Positions 6,714 through 7,739 of a stretch of DNA of 7,739 nt are shown piece by piece (positions within the stretch are counted from its first letter, which is position 1; every line of letters begins with the position of its first letter). The translations under genes were made by a program, and so were the position numbers. Below the pieces are notes generated by a model that worked only from the letters and a program-made list of their open reading frames with translations, did not search any database and was not told the DNA's origin. The stretch covers positions 1 to 7,739 of the forward strand of contig JAFDBW010000328.1 in NCBI GenBank assembly GCA_019313105.1. The letters are read 5' to 3'. Source of the stretch: Deltaproteobacteria bacterium. Lineage in GTDB: Bacteria > Desulfobacterota > Desulfuromonadia > Desulfuromonadales > BM103.

Positions 6714-7676
6714 CTATTTTACCAACTCGATTTCGCCGGGACGCCAGGTCTTCTCAATCCAGGGCTCAAGCGGTCCGTACATCCGCAACGCGACAAACCA
6801 GCCTTTGCCCGGCACGGTTGCAAGCCAGTTATTCTCAAAACCTTTGGGAGGTTTCGGCGAGAAATAAATATCGTAAGAGCCGTCCTCGTTTTTCTTGAGA
6901 CCTTTGGTCTGGCTGCCGACGGTTGGAAACTTCTGGCTGGTTTGAAGTTGCGAGCGGGTCTGGTTGTCATACATTGTCAGCGCCCAGAACGCCTTGGCTG
7001 GAGGATTTGCCGGAAGCTTCAGCCTGTACGTTTTACTGCCATCAAACGGCATCTTTTGGGAGTCGACGTAAGCGATTCCGTAGTCCGAACCTGCCCCTGC
7101 TTTAGTGAGTGCCATGGCTGGAGTCACCGCTGTATACGGATAATGGAACATCACACGAGCGTCGGAATTCATGGTTTTGCCATCGTTGCCGTTGAAAAAA
7201 ACGTTCTTATCCAAAAATCCCATGAGCCAGGCGCTGTCTGTGTCCGGATAGATCCTTATGCCTTTCATGGTCCCATCGGTACGAGGGTGCCATACGATGG
7301 AACGGGCGGTGGCGTTGGCAATTTTCACTGCATCTGTAAGAATGTTCTTCAGGCGTTGATCAGGCTTGAAAGGCTTGCCTTTTTCAATCCCGATCGAGGC
7401 AAACAGGCCGCGTGTTTCCGGGTCCAGCATGTCGAGATGCTCTTCCTGGATCCACTCGTTGAGGTGCTCGTAAAACAAGTAGTTATTCGCATGAATCGTG
7501 TTGAACGAAACAAATGAACCGCTGATGAATTCCATTTCGGGGGGATTGTCTTTTTTCGACAGGGGGTAAATCCGCAGGTTCTCTTTGACATTCTTTGCCG
7601 CTGGTTCCAGACCCTTGGCGATCGAGGCACGCATGAAATATAACCACAATGCATCGAAAGCAGAAACCAAGAGCAT
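6714..7676 (-). CDS. DUF1254/DUF1214 protein, N-terminally truncated (possible pseudogene)
   Basis: The 320-aa frame carries the middle and C-terminal parts of a longer DUF1254/DUF1214 protein. Recognisable segments are ENLRIYPLSKKDNPPEMEFI (about 32-51), SFNTIHANNY, LDPETRGLFASIGIEKGKPF (about 84-103), NATARSIVW, and DARVMFHYPYTAVTPAMA (about 172-189). The DUF1214 end follows with FWALTMYDNQTRSQLQTSQKFP (about 230-251), WFVALRMYGPLEPWIEKTW and a normal C-terminus. The signal peptide and most of the DUF1254 domain, including the RGNRDT-type motif seen in the neighbouring copy, are absent. An in-frame TAG at 7683-7685 lies two codons before the first ATG, and neither ATG (7676 or 7634) has a ribosome binding site. 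If translated from here it would be cytoplasmic. A second frame starting at 7713 may be the original 5' end. Domain assignment is firm; whether the gene works is doubtful. Confidence 0.78.
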   Translation of the reverse strand: MLLVSAFDALWLYFMRASIAKGLEPAAKNVKENLRIYPLSKKDNPPEMEFISGSFVSFNTIHANNYLFYEHLNEWIQEEHLDMLDPETRGLFASIGIEKGKPFKPDQRLKNILTDAVKIANATARSIVWHPRTDGTMKGIRIYPDTDSAWLMGFLDKNVFFNGNDGKTMNSDARVMFHYPYTAVTPAMALTKAGAGSDYGIAYVDSQKMPFDGSKTYRLKLPANPPAKAFWALTMYDNQTRSQLQTSQKFPTVGSQTKGLKKNEDGSYDIYFSPKPPKGFENNWLATVPGKGWFVALRMYGPLEPWIEKTWRPGEIELVK

Positions 7677-7713
7677 ATAATACTAGTGACAACTTTCTGC
7701 TATAAGAAGGCAT
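7634..7713 (-). pseudogene. Possible remnant of the original 5' end (signal-peptide frame)
   Basis: An ATG at 7713 has AGGG 8 bases upstream (7722-7725) and opens a frame beginning MPSYSRKLSLVLYALGF, which has the basic start and hydrophobic core of a signal peptide. The frame differs from that of the downstream DUF1254/DUF1214 coding region by one base, and it does not carry DUF1254 motifs. The simplest reading is an internal deletion with loss of frame that joined the signal peptide to the later part of the gene. This is inference; the left boundary is approximate, and chance hydrophobicity is possible. Confidence 0.35.
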
Positions 7714-7739
7714 TGTTAACACCCTGCCACCGCAACTGC

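Noticed and set aside
1..7739. CRISPR arrays, insertion sequences, tRNA or rRNA genes.
   Set aside because: No regularly spaced repeats, transposase motifs, terminal inverted repeats or tRNA/rRNA-like sequence were seen on either strand.

Overview
The window looks like chromosomal DNA of a Gram-negative bacterium. Five encoded proteins have export signals, one is a predicted outer-membrane beta-barrel ending in Phe, and one is an MlaA/VacJ-type lipoprotein. Gene types and the mixed base composition would suit a proteobacterium or a Desulfuromonas-like member of Desulfobacterota. I cannot fix the lineage from sequence alone.

Left part, plus strand (1-1230): a small unrecognised protein (38-292) is followed by a PUA-less RlmI/RlmK-type SAM-dependent methyltransferase (327-1229). 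A 319-base AT-rich gap follows (1230-1548). It holds two Rho-independent terminators, one per strand: 1398-1435 closes the plus-strand genes and 1493-1525 closes the minus-strand genes. The two transcription units are therefore convergent.

Right part, minus strand (1549 to the right edge, read right to left): an N-terminally damaged DUF1254/DUF1214 protein, a second intact and secreted DUF1254/DUF1214 protein, a small beta-barrel protein, a TAXI-type TRAP solute-binding protein with no permease beside it, an exported alpha/beta hydrolase with a full Ser-Asp-His triad, and MlaA. Gaps are about 54, 110, 103, 47 and 3 bases. I saw no convincing terminator between them, so they may be one operon ending at the terminator by mlaA. 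The hydrolase-mlaA junction is close enough for translational coupling.

Taken together, the minus-strand genes look like an envelope cassette: a barrel, a periplasmic binding protein, periplasmic DUF1254 proteins, a periplasmic hydrolase and a lipid-transport lipoprotein. A role in handling lipids or other hydrophobic substrates is my inference; no substrate can be read from the sequence. The most notable points are the hydrolase-MlaA pair, the orphan TAXI protein and the damaged 5' end of the first DUF1254 gene.
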